Assembly: GCA_002633005.1 (NCBI GenBank)
Contig: NMRA01000340.1
Location: 295,435-357,434 of the forward strand
Origin: Phoronis australis
Lineage: Eukaryota; Phoronida; Phoronidae
DNA: 62,000 nt
Reading direction: 5' to 3'
Part shown: piece by piece, positions 47,370-59,159 of the stretch
Numbering within the stretch: position 1 is the first letter of the stretch
Layout of the letters: every line of letters starts with the position of its first letter
Made by a program: the position numbers and the translations under genes
The notes under the pieces: generated by a model
What the model saw: the letters and a program-made list of their open reading frames with translations, nothing else
Database searches by the model: none
What the model was told of the DNA's origin: nothing

Positions 47370-47883
47370 CTATCAAGTGTTATGGTCTGCCTCTACGGTA
47401 CATGTATTTAGGTTACTAAAATTAGGCTAACTTATCAAAGGATGGAGGGATACCTTCAGAAGCAAGTCGTGATTTGGTTATAAGGTTGCAATCTTTATGG
47501 TGTAGCGCTTTGAGCTAAATTATATAGTTTTGAATAGAAATGTTGCCGTAAGGTCGGATGGGATTAGAGTTTGGGGATAGACTCTTAAAGGCGTTACCTA
47601 AACAATTGTTAGCCGAGAAGTTGTTGGTTGCATTGTCCGTCAATCATTATTCATAAAGGACAACATTTTAATATAAATTTATTGCAAAAACACACACACA
47701 AACCACCAGCGTTAATTAATGCAACATCCGAAGTTTTACACGGGGGACCCATTAGTGGTCGTGGCCAGGAAACTAAAATAAAACCGCGTACGTCAAAATG
47801 TGTCCATCAATCACGCATGTCATGTGCAAAGACGTAAAACGACTTCGTTTTGGACACATGTCTCGGCGAAAGTTCGGCTTACG
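47370..47883. promoter_or_regulatory. Upstream region of the ammonium transporter gene
   Basis: About 500 bp of ordinary sequence before the ATG. No convincing TATA box. An in-frame upstream ATG at 47800 could extend the protein by 28 residues. Confidence 0.3.
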
Positions 47884-48010
47884 ATGACAGTCTCAAATCT
47901 AAACGAAACAGAGAACTTTGTGATGGACAGTCGAATATCCACTTCTATCAACTGGGATGACGCCACGTGGATCCTGGCTAGTTCGTTCATCATCTTCACG
48001 ATGCAGTCGG
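47884..48010 (+). CDS. Amt: Amt exon 1
   Basis: Encodes MTVSNLNETENF through FIIFTMQS (first membrane helix); ends within the Gly codon, donor GTATGG. Confidence 0.88.
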
Positions 48011-51000
48011 GTATGGCACTTGGCGTACTTGTGCGTTAAGGGTAAAACAGGAGTTTCTTATGCATTTTGCTTCGGTTGTTGGATAATCCAGTAATCGATA
48101 CTTTCAACACATGTGGCGTACGCAATTCTGTTGCGCATAATTAATAAAAGAGCTCTTAAGTCTACTTTGCTATTTTGTTTCACATCGGCGCGATTTATTT
48201 GTATTATGTAATAATGCAATGTCTTGCAGGGTTTGGCCTGTTAGAATCGGGTTTGTCAGACACGAAGAACGAAGTCGACGTAATGGTGAAGAATGCAGTG
48301 GATGTTATATTTGGTGGACTGTCATTCTGGATCTTCGGATTTGGGCTCTGCTTCGGAAAATCTGAATTGTCCAATGCGTTTGTCGGTGTTGGCTACTTCT
48401 TTGTTCATGCAAAGGAGGATGAGATGGGATTCGTTTATTCCTGGTTCTTTTTCCAGCTAGCATTCGCCACGACTGCCACAACTATCGTGTCAGGTGCAAT
48501 GGTAGATAGAATGAAGCTTACCACTTATATCGTGTATTCGTTATTGAGCACACTGACGTATAGTTTTCCAGCGCATTGGTTATGGGCTGAAAACGGCATC
48601 TTGAATGTTCTTGGGGCTGTCGACGTTGCAGGGGCCGGACCAGTTCACTTGGTTGGAGGGGTATCAGGTTTGGTGGCCACACTGCTCCTTGGACCACGCA
48701 CTGGTCGCTTCGACACGAAAGATCCTCCGCCTTTGGGAAGCCCTACGAATGCCATTTTAGGCATGTTTATGCTATGGTATGTATTAATTATAGAGATTCG
48801 GAATTTAGAACATTTAAAACTTAGAATGCGTTTACACCTTAAAGGGCACTGTAGTCAAAGTAATGTTGCAGTTGATTGGTTCCAACATGCAAATAAAACA
48901 CATTTGCCCAACTTGTCCGCTAAACAAAAGCTCATTCATAATTATTGTCAAAAGACTGAGATCCTGACAGCTATCGCTGATTGGCTGATCTGCCAGTGAC
49001 GTGGCTGTTGGGGTATCGATCTGCTTTTCACATTCTTTGCTTATGCCATATTTGTGAAGAGTTTACATCGTATTTTATCATTGTATCAGTAGTACTTATT
49101 TTTTTACTGTTTGCCACAGTGCTGTAAAAGGTTCGCCATGCCTTTTTGTATGGCTCCTGGTTGTTCGAACTATTTGAAAAAGGTGTCTTCTAAGGGGAGG
49201 GTCATCGCATAGGCCTACCATCGCCGGGTTGCCCAAGCCTTAGCCCAAAGCTGTATACTAAATATACGCGTTTGCGCCGAGATGGTTAAAAATGAAGAAA
49301 TAAAATCTGACTCAAAATTAGTGTCATTAAAACTACTCTCATCCTTGAGTAGGCCTAAACTAACTTATTTAGCGATGTTGGAGAAGTAAGCGGTCATTAA
49401 TCGGCTGCTGTTAAAATTGTGGTGCGTTTTCCTGAGTCGGCTTTTGGCGATTACGTCACCTGACTTTTTCGCAATTTCCTTTCCCCGATTCTTTTATCAA
49501 CTGTTCTTCGCTGCCGGCACAAGGTTGCGTACATGTCACAACAAATTATCGGAACTTGTTTCATTTCGTTACAAGTTTTTAGTATTCTAATACCAGCCAA
49601 CCGAATTTCAGAACAAATCTTGCTGCTGCTAAGCTGTCATCATCTCCCCGAAAGCTGTCGCAAAATTTCAGGAAATGGCGCGTGTGCCGCGTCACGAGAG
49701 GGCTGTATTTGAAACGAACGACTATACTTGTTTGTCTCTGTCATCGCCTTTGAGGGTGCCGGACGTTAACTCCCATTGGAATTGAGAAATTAAACACCAG
49801 CCATAGATAAAATATTTTAATACAGTGTGTGCTTCCACTTGTCTTTTCACCCCAAAATCAAGTACAGTATATTTAAACCAATTCCAACATCGTTATGTCT
49901 TTTCAACTTTGATTCCAGGTGGGGATGGTTAGGATTTAACTGTGGGAGCACTTTTGGCATTTCTGGAGGCAAATGGAAGCTTGCCGCATGTGCCGCCGTC
50001 TCCACTCTGATGTCATCAATATCAGGCGGGGCGGTCGCCTTCATTCTGAGCTACGCCCGTAAAAGAAAGTATGACGTTGGCATTCTCATTACGGGACTGT
50101 TGGCTGCCCTTGTTAGTAGCACGGCATCATGCGCCATCACTCATCCGTGGGAAGCTGTAGTCATCGGGGCAATAGGGTCAGCACTGGCCATATTGAGCGA
50201 GCCAGTGGTGGCCAAACTTGGAATTGATGACCCTGTGGCCGTAATCCCCGTTCATTGTGTGGGTGGAATATGGAGTCTTCTATCAACTGGGCTGCTAATT
50301 GACAATGTAAGGGCAAAGTGAATGCTACTTAGACATCTGAACATCGTTTGTAGACTTAAATATTCAGTTCCTTTGCTTCAGTGATCGTAACTGGCGCCAA
50401 ATAATATTATCTATAGGTCATGAATAGAAATAAGAAACAAAATATATTACACATACTCCACTCACTTGACATAAATACCTACGTGCGCAGGCCTCGCATG
50501 TGGGCCCATTGCACTGATCACCTGGAAATATTTTTATGCTTTATTGATATATGGTTAAAACCGAGCTGAGGAGCTAGAAACCTGGCTCAAGGGTTTAGCA
50601 GTGTGACCCGGTGGGACATGAACCCACGACCTCGAGTAAAGAAAGCGGACACTTATCAACCAGGCCACACTGCCTCCTCCAAACTTCATGAACATTGGCC
50701 TTGAGTTTTTCAAATTTCCTTCTTTCCCATGGTGCATCACCCTATTTTATTTCTCAGCTGATGTGCTTTGCATAGCGGTGTTTTTTTCGATGTAGTTGGA
50801 ATATGACCTTTTTCTTCTCGTGAAAAGTTGCAAGAGCCAGAGGGCAAAGGGGGAATTGCAAAGAATTGTACGATGACAGCTAACTTACATCAAAATCCAA
50901 CTGCGGCTTGGTGATTTGGTAATTGACCCAATGATGTTGCACAAACAGCAAAATCAACGAAGATATAACACGGCAACATTTTACAAAAGTTGTAGGTGTT

Positions 51001-54000
51001 AAAAGTCACATTTCTTGTCGGATTTTCGAAATTCAAAAACCAAAGCAAGTACACTTTTCATGAACTATTCAAATATGCTATTTAGAAATTTCTAAAACGA
51101 AAATTCAAAAATATTATTGTCGCCCCCACAGTGTTTAGGATGGGTCTGATGATCTAGAGAACGACAGCATCAGCAGCTTGTAAAGATGTAATTAACTACA
51201 ACCGCATGGTGTCTTTGATCAATGCGGCAGATTTCGAGGTACGGATGACGACAGTAAGATTGTCATTACATAGGCGTCGGCAGAAGGGTGAGCAAACCCT
51301 ACTCCTGAAGCTGGTCGGCAACGCTCCCATTAAATACATGTAAGGACGTGGGGAGGGGAGGCTCCAAAAGGGGATGAAACCTTCGCGCCCTTGGCAAACG
51401 CCTAGGGAGGGGCAAGGAGTAGCAAGAAAAAACACAGGGAAAATGCAAAAGAGAGAATATTTTAGAAAGCATTTGTCAACTTCAAGTACTGAATTTACCC
51501 TTCGTTGTTATAATTTTTATAATGTTATCGATTTGCTGGGAGTAATTGTATCACTTTTTTGTTACTTTGCTTATTACAGTTTATCTAGTAACCCTTTGGA
51601 ATCCTGGCCAGTTAGGGATCAGTTTGAAAAATAGTAGTGATGATCTGCGCTCTCTTGAAAACGTTATCTCATTCATACAAACTTCCGAAAAGTGCAGAGA
51701 TTAATCTTTCATTTCAGATTTTGCAGAGCAATTGTCTATCTTTCCTTTGCACCAAACTTTGACTCAACCGGCATTATAACACACTGTGGCCATTTTTAGT
51801 ACATACCCTTATTGGGGACAAATAAAACAACACAAGATTAATATCTATTTTAGGTTGTATTGGAAATTTCAGGGTCATGGTTCTATGGTTCTACAATTAA
51901 TTCTTTGGTAGAAGGTACCAAATGGGTACTTAAATTACAAGAGGTAACATAAACATTTACGATACCTAATGTGTAATTGGATATCGGATACTAAGTGGTA
52001 CAGGTTTGTAAGTAATTCCAAATAGTACATAAAACCTGATGGGTATTGGCCGATTGCTTACCAACTGGGTCGAGCAAAACGGCAAATTTAATACCAAGTA
52101 CCAAATGGGTACAAACTGCCAAATGAGTACACCAAACAGCCAAATGAGCTGCAACAACCTGGCAAAGCAGGTTCCAGACAAGCTGAGTGAGCAGACTAGC
52201 CAGAATGATAATAGAAATATTATAAGGAACGCGGTGTGTACACTTGTACCTGAAAAGCAGGTTGCCTTTTTCGAATTAAAATTTGTTCAGCATCGCTAAA
52301 ATCTCTGGTAAACACTTTTTGTGATTCATATCGTCAGTCACATAACAATTATTGTTATGTGACTGACAATATCGACGAATGGTGGACATCTACCCTCCTA
52401 TATGCATACCTGATGTTCGCATTCTTCGTTTTTTGACCTCGCACTTTTAAAATGTAGAAAAATGTTACATAACTAATAACCTTCGTTAAACATCCTTAAA
52501 GGAGAATGCCACACGATATAATTACTCTTTTTTACCTTATTAATCGGTCCATACCAATATCACCTATTATACAGTCGATCTTACCTCGCCGAAAGGTGTC
52601 GCATTAACCTGTGAGGATGGTGAGTAAACGACACAGCGACGTCAATGGTTCTTCTGCAGAGTGAGTGCCGCCATGTTGTGGTGTATCGTTCACGCTTGTG
52701 CGAACTATGAAGCTGCAAGGAAAGCCGGTATATGTTTTTATGTTTCCTCGAGAGCCTGAATTATGCTTCGGAAGTGGCTAGCAGCAGTGAAGAATGAAAA
52801 GTACGCCGTTGATGTAGTATGAGGCCGTGAAACATCTCCGTGCTTGTGGCCAGCATGTCGTCGACAATAATTTCACTGACGAATACTGGCTTACCAAACA
52901 GCTCATGCCAGACCGGAAAAAAGACTGATGAGCACTCGTCTAAGTTGGGATTGCAAGTTGCTGTGTTGACGTTTATTATTGTGCGTTCTGTTTCAAAATG
53001 AATTATTCGTACCCTAATCGATGCTAATATAAAACTGAAACGAAGTGTCAAAGTCTGTCTCATTAGATACAGTTTGTAATGCTTTTGGAGTGTTTGTGAG
53101 TCCAAATATTTTGAGAAGCCAGCCATGAATAAATCACTGCGTTACCGCTTTTAGATGTTAATTGACCGGGCACCGAGGCCGTGTGAGCGCATGCTAATTC
53201 AGTGCGTTCTGACAGTAAGCTGTTGTAAAACAATAACTTGATTTTATATACAATGGTCTGATGCTAGAGGAACCTTTATTTAAATAAACATATATACGGC
53301 TAATTCACCAAAATAATCACGTGCACATTATTTCTTTGGCTCACTAGTGTAGTCTATTCGTGACTTGAAGTTTTGTTTCCAACATTGGCTGGTTTATGAT
53401 CGTGATGTCTTAACTCCGGCTGCCACGGGCTTGATCGCGTTGCCACTGCCGGGATAACAAGCGATTTGTTTGTTTAGAATAGAAGAAATCTCAAGTCTAA
53501 AATTACAACACACAGTTATGTTATTCGGTCCGCCTTTCACGGAAAAATAATTCAAATTTATTGCCGAAAAGACCCCAAACCCCCTCGACCTACCTTCGTA
53601 AATTGCCCTAACGAACTTAATTTGTAGGTTACGGTACGTTCAAATGCCAATAAATCCGTAAGACCGAAATGAAACAACACGTTTGTTCAAGAAATCGATA
53701 TGTTTTTGGGGGTTTACATCGAATATTGATGATTTATTGGTGTGAAACGATGAATTCAAGCGATAAGCTGATAGCAGTAAGCGTACGTGTTGTGGACTGC
53801 CCAGTGAAAAGACTGCGTTCTAACCTGTGACGTCATTGGTAACATTTAACATCTCCGTCTGCCGTCAGGTAAATGAACTGAAGTTGCAGTTATCGAATGG
53901 AACTACTCGATCTGAACTGATACAAAATAGGTTATTTTCTGGGTGGCGTTCTCCTTTAAGATCTACATTTCACTATCCTCAGCAGTTTTTCACGTTGACT

Positions 54001-55333
54001 GTTCACCATATAGTTGTAGAAATCAATGTCGAAGAAGTCATCAAAATAGAATCCAATGGGCTTACCCTAAAGCACCTCCGTAGACATAGGAATTACTTGT
54101 GTTATTTTCTGTACTTTGCCTACGTATTTAGGATACTATTCTTGGATTGACAAAGGGAAGAAGTGGACTTCTGAAAGGTGGAAGCTGGTATTTATTTGGA
54201 ATCCAGTCGCTCACCGCGGTAATCATCATAGTTTGGACATTAGTGACATCTGTAGTGCTACTTAAAGTAAGTCATTTATCCACATATCTTCATTACTATA
54301 ATTTGGCAGTAATCTTTCTCGTATTCATATTTTATTGAAAACACGACTTTGTTCTGTTTTTACTAGTTTAATTTCAGTTCCTCCAACTCTAAATAGAGAT
54401 CTTGTCCTTATGTCACAACATTGCATTAAAATTGTTTATTGCACTATTGTGATGTAAAGACAAGGTCTCTATTTAAAGAGTTGGAAAGAACTGAAATTAA
54501 ACTAGTAAAAACAGATCAAAGTCGTGTTTTTAATGAAATATCTTCAATATAGAATCAGTGTTGTAAATTTTATAAACTCACGCCGACATTACTGTAAACC
54601 CGCCTCTTGGAAACAAGATTAAAGAAGCGGACTGTCCTGTAACCTGACCTAGTAATTTTAGATCAAATTTAAATTGACAAGTATTTTCACAGAAGGTGTT
54701 TTCAGACCTGTAACAGCTTTGAAATCGTTACAATGACGTCAGGTCGTTATGGTCCAATAAGATTGTACATTACCAAATGTAAAACGTCCGTGAAGCTCAC
54801 ATGGTTCTGATTCTGCGGGAAAGAGAAACTGTTGGGACTTCTGTGAATGGCCGAGTTTGCAAATTAGATCAACTGTGTCTCGTAACTTCGACTTGTGGGT
54901 TTCCGAGTTTTGTTTGCGAGTTCTATTGTTCCTTTTATGTATAAAACGTGTTCATCACTCTTACATTTAGGGGCTCGACGTATTATTTGGACTCCGCCTG
55001 TCCATTAAAGAAGAACTACTCGGCTCAGACTTTGTGGAGCATGGAATTAAACATTTTGACGACAATCTTGAAGAACTTCTCATGAACTCGAACGCAAATG
55101 ACTTGTCAGACATTGATCCCGAAAGGAAGTTACACAGGATTTTGAGACGTATACCTTGGCGTAGATGCTTTGGTTTGCGACACGGCACAAAACGCCGCAA
55201 ACACCACTCAGTGCAACTTCGCCAGTGGACGTTAAACTCCCATGCTTTGTCTGATGCGGTAGACGACACAGTCTATGACCTGAGGCAACGGCAAAAAAGG
55301 TGTACAACGTCGTTGGAGGATAGGTGGATATAG
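47884..55333 (+). CDS. Amt: Ammonium transporter, AMT/MEP family (five exons, 519 residues)
   Basis: Exons 47884-48010, 48230-48776, 49919-50306, 54132-54266 and 54971-55333 join in phase into 1560 nt, all with GT-AG introns. The protein moves ammonium across the plasma membrane as a trimer of channel-like subunits with about 11 membrane helices. Seen by position relative to E. coli AmtB: the pore twin histidines are H182 (GPVHLVGG) and H337 (IPVHCVGGIW). The conserved pore Asp is D174. The Phe gate is F121 (FQLAFATT) and F231 (GWLGFN). The outer binding-site residues are W161 and S235. The C-terminal regulatory segment (LSIKEELLGSDFVEHGI, residues 409-425) is intact, followed by a basic tail of some 90 residues. 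I chose the ATG at 47884, giving an N-terminus with an NET sequon. In-frame alternatives are 47800 and 47923. AATAAA lies at 55452. A complete, apparently functional single-copy gene. Confidence 0.93.
48230..48776 (+). CDS. Amt: Amt exon 2
   Basis: After acceptor GTCTTGCAG; GFGLLESG to NAILGMFMLW. Holds F121, W161, D174 and H182. Donor GTATGT. Confidence 0.92.
49919..50306 (+). CDS. Amt: Amt exon 3
   Basis: After acceptor TTGATTCCAG; WGWLGFNCGSTFG to TGLLIDN. Holds F231, S235 and H337. Donor GTAAGG, phase 0. Confidence 0.92.
50598..50673 (-). repeat. tRNA-derived SINE head / tRNA-like sequence
   Basis: On the minus strand, 76 bases begin GCAGTGTGG and end CACACTGC, so the ends can pair as a 7-bp acceptor stem. 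A box A-like TGGCCTGGTTGATAAGTG and a box B GGTTCATGTCC within a perfect T-arm (GTGGG...CCCAC) are present. Extra bases between T-arm and acceptor, and a poor anticodon arm, argue against a working tRNA. Confidence 0.45.
52333..52367. repeat. Perfect 16-bp palindromic hairpin
   Basis: GTCAGTCACATAACAA, loop TTA, then the exact complement TTGTTATGTGACTGAC. It lies in Amt intron 3, 130 bp before TIR element B. Confidence 0.75.
52496..53959. mobile_element. TTAA-flanked TIR DNA element, copy B (inverted relative to A)
   Basis: The body is 52500-53955 with TTAA on both sides (52496-52499, 53956-53959). Ends are AGGAGAATGCCACAC and, on the other strand, AGGAGAACGCCACCC. Reverse-complement alignment to copy A is clear at both ends and over several internal blocks. 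The P2X7-like part is mostly deleted. Located inside Amt intron 3. Confidence 0.85.
52673..52928 (+). pseudogene. THAP-domain relic in TIR element B
   Basis: From GCCGCCATG it reads MLWCIVHACANYEAARKAG and then, after frameshifts, FRKWLAAVKNEKYAVD-like sequence, HLRACGQHVVDNNFTDEYW and TKQLMPDRKKD before a stop. Unlike copy A, the second Cys and His (ACGQHV) are kept. The AVP box is lost. Confidence 0.6.
54132..54266 (+). CDS. Amt: Amt exon 4
   Basis: After acceptor CGTATTTAG; DTILGLTKGRSGLLKGG to TSVVLLK, 45 codons, phase 0 at both ends, donor GTAAGT. Confidence 0.88.
54338..54530. repeat. Fold-back element in Amt intron 4
   Basis: The left arm AAAACACGACTTTG to CTTATGTCACAA pairs with a right arm ending GTCGTGTTTT. 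Arms are about 80 bases with few mismatches, loop about 30. If transcribed it makes a long intronic hairpin. Confidence 0.75.
54971..55333 (+). CDS. Amt: Amt exon 5
   Basis: After acceptor TTACATTTAG; GLDVLFGLRLSIKEE through GSDFVEHGIKHFDD to the stop. The last 90 residues are a basic, probably cytosolic tail (RRIPWRRCFGLRHGTKRRK). Confidence 0.9.
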   Translation, partial: GLDVLFGLRLSIKEELLGSDFVEHGIKHFDDNLEELLMNSNANDLSDIDPERKLHRILRRIPWRRCFGLRHGTKRRKHHSVQLRQWTLNSHALSDAVDDTVYDLRQRQKRCTTSLEDRWI

Positions 55334-55451
55334 AATTACTTAATCATGATACATGCTTTGAAGAGTTAGAGTTACGTGCACGTCTTTTCGAATGAAGTTT
55401 TTAAAGTCGGTGTTATAAATGCACATGTTACCGAAAAGGTGATCTAGAGCA

Positions 55452-55457
55452 AATAAA
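55452..55457 (+). terminator. Amt polyadenylation signal
   Basis: AATAAA about 120 bp after the stop codon. Confidence 0.55.
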
Positions 55458-55459
55458 AC

Positions 55460-58400
55460 TTCGTCACTTCCCATGTCTTTTCTTCACTTTATACGTCTAT
55501 AAGTATTTGTTAGGGAAATCGCCGAATAACCGGTTGTCCAAAGTCCGTGCTGCAGCTCGAAAATATATTTTTTCTCGAGTTTTGAAAGTGGAATAATAAT
55601 TAGAATGTCAGTTTCAACTTTACTTAATGCGGAACTTACTTAACAAATATTTGAAACTCGGATAAACTGTTGTTTGGTGTCATATCCATTGATGTTAAGT
55701 TTAGAGTTAAGTATATGTTTGAGGTCCAGTGTACCAGCACAGGATTTTCTAGTGATACCTTTGAGCGTTCACAATCTAGAACACTCATTAATATTAGACC
55801 TGAATTGACGAATGGTCTGAGCAAGAAAATGAAATAGGTTACAACGACAGAGACCTGCTTCGTCAAAGTGACTTAAGACTTTAAGAGGCTCGGGAGGCGA
55901 AATACAGACTAAATTGCGTTATTAAAGTAGTTCTCTGCCACTGAAGCACAATTCAACGTGTTCACCAGATATGTTTACGGTTTGCTTATAGAGATTCAGA
56001 ATTTCTGTCAATTGCCCGTCACTTCGTCAATTTTCTCGCAAAAGGCAAAGCACGTCTGCTTATTTGGTATGGCAAGACTGGCGTAATGCATGTAACCCTT
56101 GACATTTACTGTTAACAAAACAATGACCTCAAGCAGCAGCCCGATTAAGAGACAACTGGTGTTTAATATTAAATGCAAAGGTATCGTAGTATTCAAATAC
56201 ATGTATATTCTATAATGCACTTGAAATTATTTTTGGAAAATTTGTTGCTTCATTGGCTTGCCTCATAATGTGCTATCGACCTCAGACTCCGAGTGCGATC
56301 ACGCATGATTATGTACCGTCCATCTTGTCAGTCAGCTGTTGGCCGAATTCTGGTGAACGCGTGCGCGCATTCATCATAAGTGGGAAAAAGATAAGAAACT
56401 ATGTGGTGACTACAGCGTTTTTCATTCGCGCGTATTTCAAAAATGGTAGATTTTTCGCTGAAATTCTCTCACGGGGGAAAGTAAATAACTATGATGATAA
56501 TAGATCACGAACATCTTACCTCTGGTCTGCACGCCACCTATTGGTCACATCGTGTGACCTAACATTTACATATATATTCGTAATAATAATAATGACTTTA
56601 GTTCAACAAGAGGCCACCGGCCCACAGTTCGCAATAGTATATAAACTTTACACAAGCGTACACAGCCATTAGAGATTTAACATTTCGTTACCTGTCATCA
56701 ATTCCCTTTGTATATACATTGAAATGTTTTTTAAAGTGTTTGTTGTTCTCGAGTTAAAAAGACTCCCGATCTTGTGCGAACGTGGTATGAATCTATTTCT
56801 TAAATTTAACAGTTCTGGGCAACGTAGCATAAATTGCTCTTCTGTCTCAATCTCTCCTGTATTACAACTGTTACAAGTTCTTGCACTTCGAGGAACAACA
56901 TTTTTTCAGCAGTTTTCATTTTCTAACGTGTGAGTTTAACCTCCAATGTTCGCTAATGTAAAATAACTGCTGCTGCGTCATCTCCCCACATATTACGTGG
57001 TTTTCACAAGATAACCCAGACTTAACTGCTCTGTAAAATTAGCACTTATTTATATTTTCTAATGCCGACAACCAACTTTGAAAGTTTTATCTTTCAGCCT
57101 TTGCTTGAATTCTGACAAAAATATTGTTCATGACTGACTCCTTGGTTCAATCACGTGCCTGAAAGCAGCTGTAATCAGCAAAGTTTTAATACGGGTACAA
57201 CAATTAGTTTGACAGTGCAATTGCTTTTAATATATCATCAAAAATTTGTTCAAATAACGTCATCGTTATGTTATTATTATTATTACAACTTCTAGTAATA
57301 TTATACTTGTTTAAAACAAGTACATCCCAAACCGTTAAAATGCGCCCACGACTGCTACGCAAACGGTATGCCAAGATCCTGCGAGGTTTTTATGAAATAC
57401 TACACCGGACGCCCAGACAGAGACAACGACAACATGCAACCACAAGTGTATTTGTTGTCGCTTGAAATGGAGTTTCTTACAATGCATCGACGTCCTTGTT
57501 TTTCAATAGCTATCTACTAAGTAATATTATAATGCTCACGTTACTTCAATATGCTAGGTTAAAAATGCAATAGGTCTTTTACAAAGTGTTTTAATAAACA
57601 ATTCTCTCAAAACAGTTGTCATCAGCTTCAAAGGATAATAAATCTTGTTTTGATGATTTTGTACTAAACACGAACTTAATACTAATCGAAGATATCGATC
57701 AGCACCCGTTGGAAAACAAAAAATAACTAAAATATGAAGTATTGTAACAACAGTAAATTTGTTGTCGTTTGAAAATAGGCCGACAGTATTTCGTCAAAAG
57801 CAGCAATTGCAAGTTTACTAGTTTTATGTTTCCATAGCCTCTTGTTAGGCCAAGTAAAAAAATAAACATGTTTGAAGTCCATGGCTCATCAAGAAATTGG
57901 CGCAGGGGCACTTATGTTTTACTTGATAATGTCGCCGGAAGTGGTGTCACGATTATGTTAATTACACTCACACTGATCAACTCGGGCAGTGATAACTCGT
58001 TCCATGTCAATTGTCTGTCGTGTAAAAGTGACTCTCGTGTCTTGTAAGTGCGACATGTGTCCAGGCGCCAGGCAATTAAGTAAAAGTTCAAGCATATGTT
58101 CTGAACAATGAGAAGGCATTTTTTTCTTACCAACAGAGTTGAAGGACGTGAGAACTTGTGAGGTTAGTGATGCGTCCACTGGCAAACAAGGCCAACAACT
58201 GTAAAGTCTGTTATTGCAGTCTATATGACCTCGTCATCTCTTAGGGATTTCTTCCGTCGTCCATGCAATCGGTAAACAGCATAGCTGCCTCTCTCGTCCA
58301 GTCCCTTGATTCATTTCAAACTGCTAGATCGATTCCCGCAATAATCCGTAAAAAGGTCATTTTCCCGAATATACTTTTGTTAAACACGCGGCAAACAGTA

Positions 58401-59155
58401 ACGAACAACATGTCTATCACCTTCGGGCATTCCACCTGGATAGAATATGTATGTTACACGTAGCTTCTTAATGCATACAATAAGTTATAATCTGATCTTT
58501 GAAATCTAACATGTCCAAAGACTCTGAGGTAGTGTTCAAGAGAACCAAAGACAAGTTGCGAGGTGGGTCTTCTTTATATAGGGTATAGCTCCGAATTTTT
58601 CCCGAAAGTTAGCGAAACGAGGGGAAAACTGGCCCACATGCTGGATGCCATTAAGAATGGAAAATTAGCTCGTATGAATTACTAAAAACTGATATAAGAC
58701 GGGAAAGCATATGTTTGCGATAGCATACAATCTACTGTTGTGGAAGCCCAGACGTAGCCGAGTATTCTCTTGAGGCCAAAACAGTTGCTTTGAGTTTCGG
58801 TCTGGATCATGCTGTTGTGCCAAATTCAGTTACACAGAGTAAACATCTCGGATGTCAAGTTCCAGAACGCATTGTGCCAATTCCGTGTCTTTTACTCTTC
58901 AAATTAATGTAACTCCTCTCATTTTTTATTCGAAGCTGCTGAAACGTATTTCCTTTAAACAAATACAAAAGCAACTTAGCGCGAACTTTAATTTAACATT
59001 GGACAGCCACAAACAAATTGAACACTTGAGACGGATATTTACTGTCCCCCGCTGAGGATCGGGCTCAAAACTCGAAGTGCTGACGCTAGCCAAGGCTGAT
59101 CGTTCGCGACCGTAGTGAACAAGACTCGGGTCACTCGTCTATAGAGAAAACTTGG
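55460..59155. other. Non-coding stretch with one peptide-like ORF
   Basis: No recognised gene. A 65-codon frame at 57268-57465 is considered in the findings. Confidence 0.35.
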
Positions 59156-59159
59156 CACT

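Larger units (their letters stand above)
50307..52495. other. Amt intron 3, first part
   Basis: No gene. Contains a tRNA-derived SINE-like head at 50598-50673 and, at 51905-52150, several scattered degenerate copies of CCAAATGRGTAC. Confidence 0.4.

Noticed and set aside
50598-50673. Functional tRNA gene
   Set aside because: Box A/B and acceptor-like ends exist, but extra bases after the T-arm and a poor anticodon arm fit a tRNA-derived SINE better.
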